From positions 779,402 through 843,401 of the forward strand of contig NZ_FQYU01000001.1 of NCBI RefSeq assembly GCF_900141855.1: 64,000 nt of DNA, in the 5' to 3' direction. The notes under the pieces were generated by a model. The model was not told the DNA's origin. It did no database searches and was given only the letters and a program-made list of their open reading frames with translations. The DNA is from Pseudozobellia thermophila. Its GTDB lineage: Bacteria; Bacteroidota; Bacteroidia; Flavobacteriales; Flavobacteriaceae. Both the position numbers and the translations under genes were made by a program. Below, piece after piece: positions 17,287-26,632 of this stretch; position 1 is the first letter of the stretch, and each line of letters begins with the position of its first letter.

Positions 17287-18780
17287 ATGTTCAATACGTT
17301 TGATTGGTTTAACAAGTGGGCGGACTACCACCCCAATAAAACGGCGGTCAAAGACCCCGTTTCGGGTAGGAGCCTCACGTATAAAGAAATAGATACGGCG
17401 GCGAATGCCTTGGCACAACACCTACGGGAACGTTACCAAATGGCCATGGGCGACCGGGTGGCGATTATTGCCGAAAACCACCTGGCCCAAGTGATTCTTT
17501 TTGCCGTCGCCCAAAAGACGGGCATCATCTTGGTGCCCATAAATTTTAGATTGGCATCCAAGGAAATGGAGGCGCTGCTGACCGACTCGCAGTGCAAATT
17601 GGCCTATACCGATGGTTGTGTCGACCTTAAAGACCTTACGACCAAGACCGAATTCGCAGACCTGGCATCGGTGTATAATTTTACGGAGAAAGAGGCGCCT
17701 TTGGCCTTCGAGCCGCAACTCACCGAAGACGCGCCCCTATTTATACTGTACACTAGTGGCACTACGGGCCTTCCCAAAGGGATTCTCTATACCCATAAAA
17801 TGCTTTTTTGGAACAGTATAAACACCACCCAGAGCCTATTGATCAATAACGACACCGTTACGCTCAACTGCATGCCGCTGTTCCATACCGGCGGTTGGAA
17901 CGTACTTTTAACGCCCGTGCTGCATCGTGGCGGTACGGTAATCATGTTCAAAAAGTTTGATGCCCTTGCCGTGCTCAACTGTATTGTAGAGGAACGGCTA
18001 GACCTGTTCATGGCCGTGCCCACCATGCTAAAAATGATGGCCGAACTACCGGAATTTACAAGGGCCGACATAAGCTGCCTGCACTATATTGTGGTAGGCG
18101 GGGAAAGTATGCCACTGAACCTTATCGAAACCTTCCACCGTAAAAACGTACCTATCAGACAGGGTTACGGACTTACGGAAGCCGGCCCCAACCTGACCTC
18201 TTTGCACCAAGACGATGCCCATAGAAAGCAGGGCTCTATCGGTAAGCCCAATTTTTATGTGGATGTAAAAATTTTAGGGGAAGACGGAAACGAAGCCCCT
18301 ACCGACACCCCCGGTGAAATATTGATCGGTGGCCCTATGGTCATGCCCGGATATTGGAAGAATCCTGAAACCACCAAGGCGGCAAAAATGGGCCATTGGC
18401 TGCGCACCGGCGACATTGGAAGAATGGATGATGAGGGCTTTATCTATATTATGGACCGCAAAAAGAACATGTACATCAGTGGTGGTGAAAACGTATACCC
18501 TGCCGAAGTGGAACGGGCCTTGCTACAGCACCCGAACATACGGGAAGCCGTTGTCATCGCCGGGCCGCACAAAAAGTGGGGCGAATGCGGCGTGGCCTTT
18601 CTGGTAGCGGAGCCCCAGCCCGACAAAGAGGAGCTTAAAAGCTTTTGCAAAACGCATTTGGCCAAGTTTAAGATTCCCTCGGAATTCTATTTTGTGAAAA
18701 ACATCCCCAAGAACGAAACGGGCAAACTGGACCGAAAAAGGGTCAAGTCCGACTTCCTAAAACAACAGCTTACCCCATAG
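17287..18780 (+). CDS. AMP-dependent acyl-CoA synthetase/ligase
   Basis: The 497-residue protein has the class I adenylate-forming motifs: ILYTSGTTGLPKG, YGLTEAG, HWLRTGDIGRMDDEG, and the C-terminal NETGKLDRK with the catalytic Lys. It activates a carboxylic acid to acyl-AMP and then the CoA thioester in the cytosol. I use the ATG at 17287, 8 bases after the KAS III-like gene; the frame is open further upstream but that part only overlaps the previous gene. It is the last gene of the unit, followed by a strong terminator. Whether the substrate is a fatty or an aromatic acid is not visible. Confidence 0.92.
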   Translation: MFNTFDWFNKWADYHPNKTAVKDPVSGRSLTYKEIDTAANALAQHLRERYQMAMGDRVAIIAENHLAQVILFAVAQKTGIILVPINFRLASKEMEALLTDSQCKLAYTDGCVDLKDLTTKTEFADLASVYNFTEKEAPLAFEPQLTEDAPLFILYTSGTTGLPKGILYTHKMLFWNSINTTQSLLINNDTVTLNCMPLFHTGGWNVLLTPVLHRGGTVIMFKKFDALAVLNCIVEERLDLFMAVPTMLKMMAELPEFTRADISCLHYIVVGGESMPLNLIETFHRKNVPIRQGYGLTEAGPNLTSLHQDDAHRKQGSIGKPNFYVDVKILGEDGNEAPTDTPGEILIGGPMVMPGYWKNPETTKAAKMGHWLRTGDIGRMDDEGFIYIMDRKKNMYISGGENVYPAEVERALLQHPNIREAVVIAGPHKKWGECGVAFLVAEPQPDKEELKSFCKTHLAKFKIPSEFYFVKNIPKNETGKLDRKRVKSDFLKQQLTP

Positions 18781-18797
18781 TTCATTAAAATATATAT

Positions 18798-18823
18798 CCC
18801 CCGACAAACGTCGGGGGTTTTTT
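18798..18823 (+). terminator. Rho-independent terminator
   Basis: CCCCCGAC and GTCGGGGG form a perfect 8-bp stem with loop AAAC, followed by six T. It ends the symporter-to-ligase unit. Confidence 0.95.
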
Positions 18824-18922
18824 AGCTTATGAATGCCCAATTATGGAACAATCGTAAAAGGATAGGGGCTATGCCCCACGTTTATTTGGCAGGGCAATGT
18901 TTATTCGTTACCTTGAAATACG

Positions 18923-19585
18923 ATGAAAACAGGTGCATTTTTTTTACTCTTGTTGTTGGCCGTGCCACAAGGGTTTTGCCAAAAAGGAATCGACCTAGGT
19001 GGCGATAAACTTTTGATCGAAATTTTTAACCCAAGCCAGATACAGGGCTTGGAATCCATAGTTAGGTACGTTGACCATAGGGTTTTAGAAGGAAGGGATA
19101 CGGCCGATGCCAATGAGGCCTATCATCTTTTTTTGGAGGAAATGGCGCTTTTTAATGATAAGGCCGCAAAGCCTCCAGGGGATAAGGTGCCTTTTCAGGA
19201 GGAGGAAAAATATAAATTCTTGGAAGCTGTGGATGCCTCTCTCTTCAATGCTGTCTGGAAATTTGAAGACCACAGTGGTGTACTACGCTATAAGGATACC
19301 GTCTATCGCAACCTTAAAAACTTCAAATCCCTCAAATTAAGGCCGTTTGGTAAGTACATGGACTATATGGGCGAAATTGGAAAAAACGATCCGTATTTTC
19401 TATCCCTACGAAAGCAAATGGGCGATGTTGGAAACCTAAGTGCGGGCTCTGCATATGGCTTTGTCAAAAACCACGCAAATTTTGATTTTAATGTTCCGAA
19501 AAACAGATTATGGGCGGCAATCTATCTCATAAGTATAGAGGAAGATTATGAAACAAAGCTCGACAGGTATTTTAAGGCCCAATAA
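18923..19585 (+). CDS. Secreted protein of unknown function
   Basis: The 220-residue protein has a clear signal peptide (GAFFLLLLLAVPQGFCQ). The mature part is mostly helical and charged, with no motif I recognise. It stands alone, after a terminator and convergent with a lacI gene, so its neighbours do not suggest a role. Base composition is like that of the flanking genes. Confidence 0.7.
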   Translation: MKTGAFFLLLLLAVPQGFCQKGIDLGGDKLLIEIFNPSQIQGLESIVRYVDHRVLEGRDTADANEAYHLFLEEMALFNDKAAKPPGDKVPFQEEEKYKFLEAVDASLFNAVWKFEDHSGVLRYKDTVYRNLKNFKSLKLRPFGKYMDYMGEIGKNDPYFLSLRKQMGDVGNLSAGSAYGFVKNHANFDFNVPKNRLWAAIYLISIEEDYETKLDRYFKAQ

Positions 19586-19658
19586 ACCGATTGCCCACCA
19601 TGGGTCCGTAAGTATGGGTCGAAAATAGCAAAGACTTTCATTTTTTTAGCAGTTGCTG

Positions 19659-20687
19659 TCAATTGGTGCCTAGTGAAGAATCCCTTACAATAAGATTGGT
19701 TTTTATTTCTACCGTTTTGGTAACGATTTCGTTTTTGGGGTTTTTGATTTCGTCGATCAAGAATTTTACGGCGGTGCGGCCAATTCTATCCCCTGGTTGG
19801 TCTACGGTCGTTAGGGCAGGCTGTATGATCGTTGAGTTGACCGAGTTGCTAAAACCGACTACGGCCACTTCATCGGGTATTTTAATGTTGAGTTTATGCA
19901 GGGCCTTGATGGCCCCGATGGCGGCGTTGTCGGTAATGGCAAAAATGGCATCCGGCCGTTTTTTTAGGCTGAGCAGTATGTTGGTCAAACGCCGGCCATT
20001 GGCTATGGATATATCCTCGGTACTTTGAATGATCTTTTTGCGAATGGGAAGTCCGTGATGGTTGAGGGCCCTCAAATAACCGGCGTAGCGTTTTTCCGAA
20101 TTATAGGAATTCTCGGTTTCCTTAATTATGGCAATTCTTTGCTTACCTAGTTCGATCAGGTGCTCAACGGCATTAAAGGCAGCTTCCTCTTCGTTGATTA
20201 CTATTTGAGTGCAGGGCACCTTGCTCGACACCTTATCGAACAAAACGATGGGTACCCTTTCCAAAACGTTTAAGACTTCATCTACCCTGGTGGTTTTTCT
20301 GGCCAAAGACATTAAAATACCGTCTACCCCGAACTGGTTCATGGTCCGCAGCATCTCTATTTGCTTGGTCTCACTGTTCTTTGATTCCGATATGATTACC
20401 CGATAGCCCCTAAGCTCCGCTTCCTCTAGAATGCCCTTTAAGATGGTCGAGGTAAACATATGGGAGATATTGGGCACGATTACTCCCAACATATAGGTTT
20501 CATGCGATCGAAAGCCCCTGGCGAACAAGTTGGGGGCATAGTGCAATTGCTTGGCCAACTTCTGTACGCGTTCCTTGGTTTCGATACTGATATCGGGGTG
20601 GTCGTTCAACGCACGCGAGACGGTTGAAATCGATAGGTTCAGTTCTTGGGCGAGTTCTTTTAGGGTGATGTTTCTCTTTTTGCTCAC
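19659..20687 (-). CDS. LacI-family transcriptional regulator of the glycosylglycerate locus
   Basis: A protein of about 342 residues with the N-terminal LacI helix-turn-helix (ITLKELAQELNLSISTVS), hinge helix and a periplasmic-binding-type sensor domain. The best start is the GTG at 20687; a TTG two codons earlier is also in frame and a stop precedes it. It is divergent from the TonB receptor gene, with a LacI-type palindrome between them, so it probably represses both the receptor operon and itself until the pathway sugar is bound. Confidence 0.9.
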   Translation of the reverse strand: MSKKRNITLKELAQELNLSISTVSRALNDHPDISIETKERVQKLAKQLHYAPNLFARGFRSHETYMLGVIVPNISHMFTSTILKGILEEAELRGYRVIISESKNSETKQIEMLRTMNQFGVDGILMSLARKTTRVDEVLNVLERVPIVLFDKVSSKVPCTQIVINEEEAAFNAVEHLIELGKQRIAIIKETENSYNSEKRYAGYLRALNHHGLPIRKKIIQSTEDISIANGRRLTNILLSLKKRPDAIFAITDNAAIGAIKALHKLNIKIPDEVAVVGFSNSVNSTIIQPALTTVDQPGDRIGRTAVKFLIDEIKNPKNEIVTKTVEIKTNLIVRDSSLGTN

Positions 20688-20706
20688 ATTCAATCAATTA
20701 TAAAAT

Positions 20707-20714
20707 CAAAAATA
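20707..20714 (-). promoter_or_regulatory. -7 element of the lacI promoter
   Basis: On the minus strand it reads TATTTTTG, a match to TAnnTTTG, 19 bases before the GTG start. The operator palindrome begins 8 bases further upstream, between the -33 and -7 positions, which fits autoregulation. Confidence 0.5.
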
Positions 20715-20722
20715 ATCTTTTT

Positions 20723-20748
20723 GCAAACGTTTGCGGTAACGTTTGCAT
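20723..20748. promoter_or_regulatory. LacI operator: perfect palindrome plus second imperfect copy
   Basis: GCAAACGTTTGC at 20723-20734 is a perfect 12-base palindrome with the central CG typical of LacI sites. A second copy, TAACGTTTGCA at 20738-20748, keeps the right half. Centre-to-centre spacing is about 14 bases. The pair lies between the divergent lacI and TonB receptor genes. Confidence 0.8.
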
Positions 20749-20856
20749 ACGAAATGCGCAAAAATTTTGTCATATGGTTATGGTATTCGAATAATTTCAC
20801 CCCTCAATTTATTGTTTAATGAATTTTTAACTCAACTCACTACAAATTTTAACATT

Positions 20857-23532
20857 ATGAAAAAAATTATTTTTGCGGTAATGGGGCTATTGACCGCAAT
20901 TCATTCCTTTGCCCAGACCGATATCAGCGGTAGCGTTACCGACAGCGCTGGCGAACCGATTCCCGGAGCGAATATTTTTATCGTGGGAAGTACTTCGGGT
21001 ACCACCTCCGATTTTGATGGAAATTTTACATTTACTACCGATCTTATGGGTAGCCAAGTACTTAGGGCTTCTTACCTCGGTTTTACCACTGTAGAGCAAA
21101 CGATCGACCTTAACGGTAGTCCGTTGACCGTTGAATTTGTCATGCAGGAAGGCGGGCAGCAGTTAGATGAGGTTGTTCTTACCGCTTCGAGTACCTTTCG
21201 TTCACAGAAACAGGCGCCCCTTTCGATAAGCTCCGTTAAAATGAAGGAAATAACCAAATTGTCGGCCAATAGCCAAGCCGATATTTTAAGAAGCGTACCG
21301 GGCATTACCGCGGAAGGTGGTGGAGGTGAAACGGCAAGTAATATATTCGTAAGGGGACTTCCCTCTGGGGGGCAATACGTTTTTAACCCCTTGCAATACG
21401 ATGGTATGCCCTTGATCAGTTCTTTCGGACTCAACTCTTCGGCCCACGATGTCTATGCCAGGCCCGATATCGGTTTCAAGGGTGTGGAATTCGTTCGTGG
21501 GGGTGCAGCTGTACTGTACGGTGCCGGATCTGTGGCCGGAATCATCAACTATACCAGTAAAACCGGGGATACCAACCCCGGTAATGTCATTAACCTAGAG
21601 GTGGCCGACCAAGGAAGGATAAAAACCGATTTCTATAGCGGAGGCCAACTGGGTGGTGAAGACTCGAACACCTACTATGCGTTTACAGGTTTTGTTCGAC
21701 ATGATCGCGGGCCCATCGATGTCGGTCTGCCTACCAAGGGTGTACAGTTTCGCGGCAATATTAAAAAGAAATTTGATAAGGGGTCGTTTACGATCCATGG
21801 CCAGTTTATAAATGACAATGCCCAATTCTATCTGCCCATACCCCTTTCGGGAGGAAGCCGCGAACGGATCAATGGCAACGATGGCGAGCCGGTAGAGCAA
21901 TTACTTACCGGAGCATTGGCCAATACCTCCTTTAATACCCCGGGGGGAATGTATCAGAGTCCCATTGCAGACGGGGTATCGACTACGGGAGGTTACCTCT
22001 TGGGCGATTTCAACTATCGCTTCAACGACGACCTTAAACTACAATCAAAAATAAGGTACGCCAACTACAAACATAACTTCGCGCTCTACGTGGCAGGAAA
22101 CGGAAACAACGGTAACCCGATTAGCCTTGACAACTATGTAGAGAGTATCGCTCCGGCCAACCAAGGGTATACGGCCACATATCAAAGTGGGTCCGGAGCC
22201 CAGATCAACGGTTCCGATTTGGTAATCGACAACCTACATGTAGATCGCTTGCGACCCATGACCGACTATTCTGGTGAAATCAATCTTACAAAAACGATCA
22301 ACACCTCCAACGGTGGAAGCCATAACATTACCCTGGGTTCATTTATAGCGCGAAGTGAGGCCGAAGACGTAAACTATCAGTATCGGGTATTGACCGAGTT
22401 CAACAACAACCCTCAATTGGTGAACTTGAGTTATGTCGATGCCGACGGCAACAATGTTATCTATTCGCAGGGAGGCCTTTACGACCGTATTGGCCAGACC
22501 TCAAACAACTTCTTGTCGCAAAACAGGGTCGCCCTGTATCTGACCGATGAGATCATTGCCGATAAATGGCGCTTTGACGTAGGCTTTCGTTGGGAACATA
22601 CCGATGGCGAAAATAGCCGCGGCGGCATCTATTCCGAAACCGTTTATACCGATGCCGATATCACCGCCGAACTAAGTGATGTACAATCGGCCGACGGTAC
22701 TTTTTTAAGAACAAAGGTAAGTGCCGATGCTTGGGCCCTTTCCTTGGCGGGTCTTTATGAACTGACAGAGACCACGAATTTGTACGCCAACTTTTCAAAA
22801 GGCTATTTCTTTCCGCAACTTAGAGGTTTTACCCCCGTTCCCGGTATTGATGAAAGTAAGTACGACCCTGAAAATATAATCCAGTTCGAAGCGGGGGCAA
22901 AATTTGGAAACGAGAGGTTTTCGGGGTCAATTGCGGGGTATTACGTGGGGCTGACCGACAGGGTTTCCATTCGTCAGGCCATTGTTGGCGGCCAACTGAT
23001 CGATGAGACCAGGGCAGAGCAAAACACACGGACCATAGGTTTGGAGGCAACGTGGGATTACACCCTTGTCGAAAACCTAAACCTACGGGGTACCGCCACC
23101 TATCAAGCCCATGAAATAACCAAAAATACCAATTTTGACCTGGTGAACGGTACATCTACCGAAGCCAACGTGGGCAATGAGCTGGCAAGACAGCCCAACT
23201 TTTTGGGAGGCCTGGGCCTTTACTACGATAATTCTGTAATCGATGCCAACTTCGGTGTCAACCATACCGGTAAAAAATTTACCGACGACACCAATAATAT
23301 TGAGCTCGATGCGATAAATATTGGACGCTTGGGAGCTGGGTACACTTTTGGGGAACTCGAAAACAACCAGTCGCTACGCCTTGGTTTCTCGGTTTTCAAT
23401 CTTTTCGATAGCTCGGGTATTACAGAAGGTAATCCGAGAGCGGGCGTTGCCGGGCAGAGCGAATCGGAATTCTTTGTCGGTCGGCCGATCCTGCCCAGAA
23501 GGTTCTTCTTGACCGCTACCTTTAATTTTTAA
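20857..23532 (+). CDS. TonB-dependent receptor, probable glycosylglycerate uptake
   Basis: An 891-residue protein from the ATG at 20857; the frame opens further upstream, but that part lies inside the operator. It has a signal peptide (KKIIFAVMGLLTAIHSFAQ), a regulatory-like domain (ITGSVTD-type, residues about 20-105), a plug and a barrel ending in an aromatic residue (FFLTATFNF), as expected. There is no SusD partner, so the ligand is probably a small molecule. It is followed by a strong terminator and then by the hydrolase, symporter and kinase genes. The substrate is inferred from those genes. Confidence 0.93.
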   Translation: MKKIIFAVMGLLTAIHSFAQTDISGSVTDSAGEPIPGANIFIVGSTSGTTSDFDGNFTFTTDLMGSQVLRASYLGFTTVEQTIDLNGSPLTVEFVMQEGGQQLDEVVLTASSTFRSQKQAPLSISSVKMKEITKLSANSQADILRSVPGITAEGGGGETASNIFVRGLPSGGQYVFNPLQYDGMPLISSFGLNSSAHDVYARPDIGFKGVEFVRGGAAVLYGAGSVAGIINYTSKTGDTNPGNVINLEVADQGRIKTDFYSGGQLGGEDSNTYYAFTGFVRHDRGPIDVGLPTKGVQFRGNIKKKFDKGSFTIHGQFINDNAQFYLPIPLSGGSRERINGNDGEPVEQLLTGALANTSFNTPGGMYQSPIADGVSTTGGYLLGDFNYRFNDDLKLQSKIRYANYKHNFALYVAGNGNNGNPISLDNYVESIAPANQGYTATYQSGSGAQINGSDLVIDNLHVDRLRPMTDYSGEINLTKTINTSNGGSHNITLGSFIARSEAEDVNYQYRVLTEFNNNPQLVNLSYVDADGNNVIYSQGGLYDRIGQTSNNFLSQNRVALYLTDEIIADKWRFDVGFRWEHTDGENSRGGIYSETVYTDADITAELSDVQSADGTFLRTKVSADAWALSLAGLYELTETTNLYANFSKGYFFPQLRGFTPVPGIDESKYDPENIIQFEAGAKFGNERFSGSIAGYYVGLTDRVSIRQAIVGGQLIDETRAEQNTRTIGLEATWDYTLVENLNLRGTATYQAHEITKNTNFDLVNGTSTEANVGNELARQPNFLGGLGLYYDNSVIDANFGVNHTGKKFTDDTNNIELDAINIGRLGAGYTFGELENNQSLRLGFSVFNLFDSSGITEGNPRAGVAGQSESEFFVGRPILPRRFFLTATFNF

Positions 23533-23563
23533 GACAAATAGAGTTAGAAAGTTAGTTTACTCA

Positions 23564-23604
23564 AAAAAGACATTGGCGAATCAAAGGGCCGCCAATGTCT
23601 TTTT
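23564..23604 (+). terminator. Intra-operon terminator between receptor and hydrolase
   Basis: AAAAAGACATTGGCG (23564-23578) and CGCCAATGTCTTTTT (23590-23604) are perfect 15-base complements around an 11-base loop, ending in T. The hairpin covers an ATG at 23595, so the hydrolase must start at 23619. It may let the receptor be made in excess over the enzymes. Confidence 0.9.
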
Positions 23605-23618
23605 ACCAAATAAAAATT

Positions 23619-24929
23619 ATGATCGAAAATTTGACACAGCGTGCCAAGGAAGTTTTGAATGGCAATTTTCAGGCCGAAGGCTTTACCATTCCCAGTAAAG
23701 GTTTGTATCCGTTTCAATGGAAATGGGACTCGGGCTTTATCGCGATAGGTTTTGCCCATTACGATATGGAAAAGGCCAAAGCGGAAATCGGAACCTTGCT
23801 AAAGGCCCAATGGGACAACGGATTTATACCGCACATTGTTTTTCATACCGAGAATGACTCCTATTTTCCGGGGGCTGATTTCCATCAGTCGAATTTACAC
23901 CCGCAGTCTTCTAAAAAATATAGGTCTACCGGTATGACCCAACCCCCGGTAACGGGCTTTGTGCTTCAAGAAATGTACCGGATCGCGGATGATAAGCAAG
24001 ACCTGCTAAGGTTTATCGAAGAACATATCGATAAGGTCTACCAGAATCACGCTTACTTCTATACCCATAGAGACCCGAACAACGAAGGCTTGATGTACAT
24101 ATATCACAATTGGGAGTCGGGAACGGACAACTCGCCCGTTTGGGACGCTATTTGGGAAACCATGAACCCTCCGCATTACGACGTAAAACGAAAGGATACT
24201 ACCCACGTAGATGTTTCCCAAAGGCCTTCCAACAGGGAATACGACCACTATCTTTACCTTATAGATATTGCCAAGGAACATCGATATGACGATGCCAAGA
24301 TAGCCGAGTTGTCACCCTTCTTGGTACAAGACCCTTTGTTCAATGCCATGCTGATCAAATCGAACGAGGCCTTGATCGAACTGTATGGGCTTATCGGAAA
24401 CAATACCGAAAAAATAAGGCAGCTCAAACAATGGCAGGAAAAAAGCATACGGGGCTGTAACGAAAAACTTTTTGATGAAGCCTTAGGGGCCTATGTACAC
24501 TATGATCTTAGAAATGACCGTCCGATCCGGCATGTTACTTCGTCTTCATTCTCTCCCCTGTTCGCTAAAATACCCGATCAAGACCGAGCGGCTATTTTGG
24601 TGAAAACCATGCTCGAAAGGTTTGGCGGCGACGATAAATATTTATGTGCTTCCTTCGACCCGACGGATGAACGGTTTGATCCGCGAAAGTATTGGAGGGG
24701 CCCCGTTTGGATCAATATGAATTGGATGCTGTACTACGGACTCAAAAATTACGGTTTTTTAAAGATCGCCGAGCGTATGAGGAAGGATTCTATAGAATTG
24801 ATCGAACGCGACGGTTTTTATGAGTATTTTGATTGTCGAAAAGACAATGGTGAGCCGAATCGAAGGGGATACGGCGGTAGTAATTTTTCATGGAGCGCCG
24901 CCTTGTTGATCGATCTTTTGAAGAATTGA
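23619..24929 (+). CDS. MGH1-type (GH63-clade) glycoside hydrolase, probable mannosyl-/glucosylglycerate hydrolase
   Basis: The 436-residue protein without signal peptide is the size of the cytosolic mannosylglycerate and glucosylglycerate hydrolases. Visible family motifs are WKWDSGF at residues 34-40, NWESGTDNSPVWD with Asp170 (candidate general acid), YWRGPVWINMNW at 358-369, and GEPNRRGYGGSNFSWSAA with Glu412 (candidate base). These enzymes release D-glycerate and a hexose. The presence of a glycerate kinase two genes downstream strongly supports this reading over trehalase or processing glucosidase. Mannosyl versus glucosyl specificity cannot be decided here. Confidence 0.82.
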   Translation: MIENLTQRAKEVLNGNFQAEGFTIPSKGLYPFQWKWDSGFIAIGFAHYDMEKAKAEIGTLLKAQWDNGFIPHIVFHTENDSYFPGADFHQSNLHPQSSKKYRSTGMTQPPVTGFVLQEMYRIADDKQDLLRFIEEHIDKVYQNHAYFYTHRDPNNEGLMYIYHNWESGTDNSPVWDAIWETMNPPHYDVKRKDTTHVDVSQRPSNREYDHYLYLIDIAKEHRYDDAKIAELSPFLVQDPLFNAMLIKSNEALIELYGLIGNNTEKIRQLKQWQEKSIRGCNEKLFDEALGAYVHYDLRNDRPIRHVTSSSFSPLFAKIPDQDRAAILVKTMLERFGGDDKYLCASFDPTDERFDPRKYWRGPVWINMNWMLYYGLKNYGFLKIAERMRKDSIELIERDGFYEYFDCRKDNGEPNRRGYGGSNFSWSAALLIDLLKN

Positions 24930-25019
24930 TTTGGGTGTAGATACCTGTAAAAATCCTAGTCTGTATTTTCCCGATTGAAATTGGAAGGGGGGCTCTCGTA
25001 TAAAAAACAAGCTTGTTGT

Positions 25020-26624
25020 ATGAACTATTTAGATTATATCGTAATTGTCGTTTATTTGGCCGGGTTTCTGGGCTTGGGCTTCCTGTTCAAGGAAAACAAC
25101 TCGGGGGGCGACTATTTTTTGGGAGGACGCAAAACCTCATGGCTGCCTTTGAGCCTGTCGGCCATGGCGACCCAACTTTCGGCCATAAGCTTTATTTCCG
25201 CACCCGCCTTCGTAGGCCTTAAGGACGGTGGCGGTATGCAATGGCTCACCTATGAGTTTGGGGTGCCCCTGGCCATGGCTTTTTTATTGATCGCCCTCTT
25301 GCCCACCCTTTATAAGTCGGGGATCGTTAGCGTTTATGAATACCTTGAGAAACGCTTTGATGCCTCTTCGCGCTTGTTGATCAGTTTTGTCTTTCAGATA
25401 AGCCGTTCAGTGGCGACGGGGGTTATGGTCTATACAATGGCCTTGATCTTACAGGCTACCATTCAATTGGATTTTTGGATTTCCATTCTGATCATCGGCC
25501 TTATTACCATGGTCTACTCTTTTCAGGGCGGCATGAAAGCAGTGATATGGGGCGATGTAATACAAATGGGCATTCTCTTTTTGGGCATAGTTATCTGCCT
25601 TTACTACGGTTTTGGCGAACTCGGTGGAATAGATAATTTCCTTACCCATGTAGACCAAGATCGTATTACAGCTGTAGATTTTGGTAAATGGGGCTTTAAT
25701 AATGCCGACGGAAACGACGAATTCGGATTTTGGCCCATGGTCATCGGTGGTTTTTTTCTTTATGCCTCCTATTATGGAACGGATCAAACACAGTCGCAAA
25801 GACTGCTGTCTTCAAGTAGCATGTCGAACCTGAAGAAACTGATGATGGCAAACGGACTCCTTCGTTTTCCCTTTACGTTAACCTATTGTATCATGGGGCT
25901 TGTACTGGGCACACTGTTACTACAGGATGTAAGCTTTCAAGAACAAATGGAAACGGTCTACCAGGCCAATATCGGTTCCTTGCAAGGAAAGAAAGCGGAT
26001 CTAATGGTGCCCGTATTTATTATCAAGTACCTGCCAAACGGGGTAATCGGAATATTGATCGTGGCCATTATGTCGGCCGCCATGTCGACCTTGAGCTCAA
26101 CGGTAAACTCCCTTTCCGCGGTAACTATGGAAGATTTCGTAAAACGTTTCAATCCGGGTATGTCCGATAAAAAATATATGGGCTATTCTAGATTGTTGTC
26201 TATTTTTTGGGGACTTGTTTGTCTGTTCTTTGCCTTTTTTGCGGGCAATATCGAGGGTACCGTAATTGAGGTGATCAATAAGATCAGTTCGGTTTTTTAC
26301 GGACCGATTTTGGCAGCCTTTATCTTGGCCATTTTAACTAAAAGGACACACGCACTGGGGGCCAACATAGGTATTGTTGTAGGCGTATTGTTCAATATTT
26401 ACCTCTGGCTCTACGTTCCGCAGATTTTTTGGTTCTGGTGGAACGCCTTGGGCTGTCTGGTCACCATTCTGGTGGCACTTGCGGTAAGTTTTACAATCAA
26501 GCGAAAGGCCAACGAAGGCCTTGAGGTAGTCTATTATGCAGGTAAGAAGGAAGTGGCGATTTTGGCCGCTTATTTTATTGCAATTGTCTTGTTCAGTATA
26601 TCTTTACCTAACATCCTTAATTGA
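25020..26624 (+). CDS. Sodium:solute symporter (SSS/SGLT type)
   Basis: A 534-residue inner membrane protein with about 14 helices, using the ATG at 25020; an upstream TTG in frame is rejected. SSS hallmarks include GGDYFLGGRKTSWLPLSLSA, GDVIQMGILFLG and MSAAMSTLSSTVNSLSAV. It probably carries the intact glycosylglycerate from periplasm to cytosol, because the hydrolase has no signal peptide. The stop lies 8 bases before the glycerate kinase start. Confidence 0.9.
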   Translation: MNYLDYIVIVVYLAGFLGLGFLFKENNSGGDYFLGGRKTSWLPLSLSAMATQLSAISFISAPAFVGLKDGGGMQWLTYEFGVPLAMAFLLIALLPTLYKSGIVSVYEYLEKRFDASSRLLISFVFQISRSVATGVMVYTMALILQATIQLDFWISILIIGLITMVYSFQGGMKAVIWGDVIQMGILFLGIVICLYYGFGELGGIDNFLTHVDQDRITAVDFGKWGFNNADGNDEFGFWPMVIGGFFLYASYYGTDQTQSQRLLSSSSMSNLKKLMMANGLLRFPFTLTYCIMGLVLGTLLLQDVSFQEQMETVYQANIGSLQGKKADLMVPVFIIKYLPNGVIGILIVAIMSAAMSTLSSTVNSLSAVTMEDFVKRFNPGMSDKKYMGYSRLLSIFWGLVCLFFAFFAGNIEGTVIEVINKISSVFYGPILAAFILAILTKRTHALGANIGIVVGVLFNIYLWLYVPQIFWFWWNALGCLVTILVALAVSFTIKRKANEGLEVVYYAGKKEVAILAAYFIAIVLFSISLPNILN

Positions 26625-26632
26625 TCAAATCT

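Noticed and set aside
10116-18780. An OleABCD-like olefin pathway (thiolase-fold, alpha/beta hydrolase, ligase, SDR)
   Set aside because: The hydrolase is secreted with a Ser nucleophile instead of the OleB Asp, the SDR is FabG-like, and the KAS-like protein lacks the His and Asn kept in OleA.
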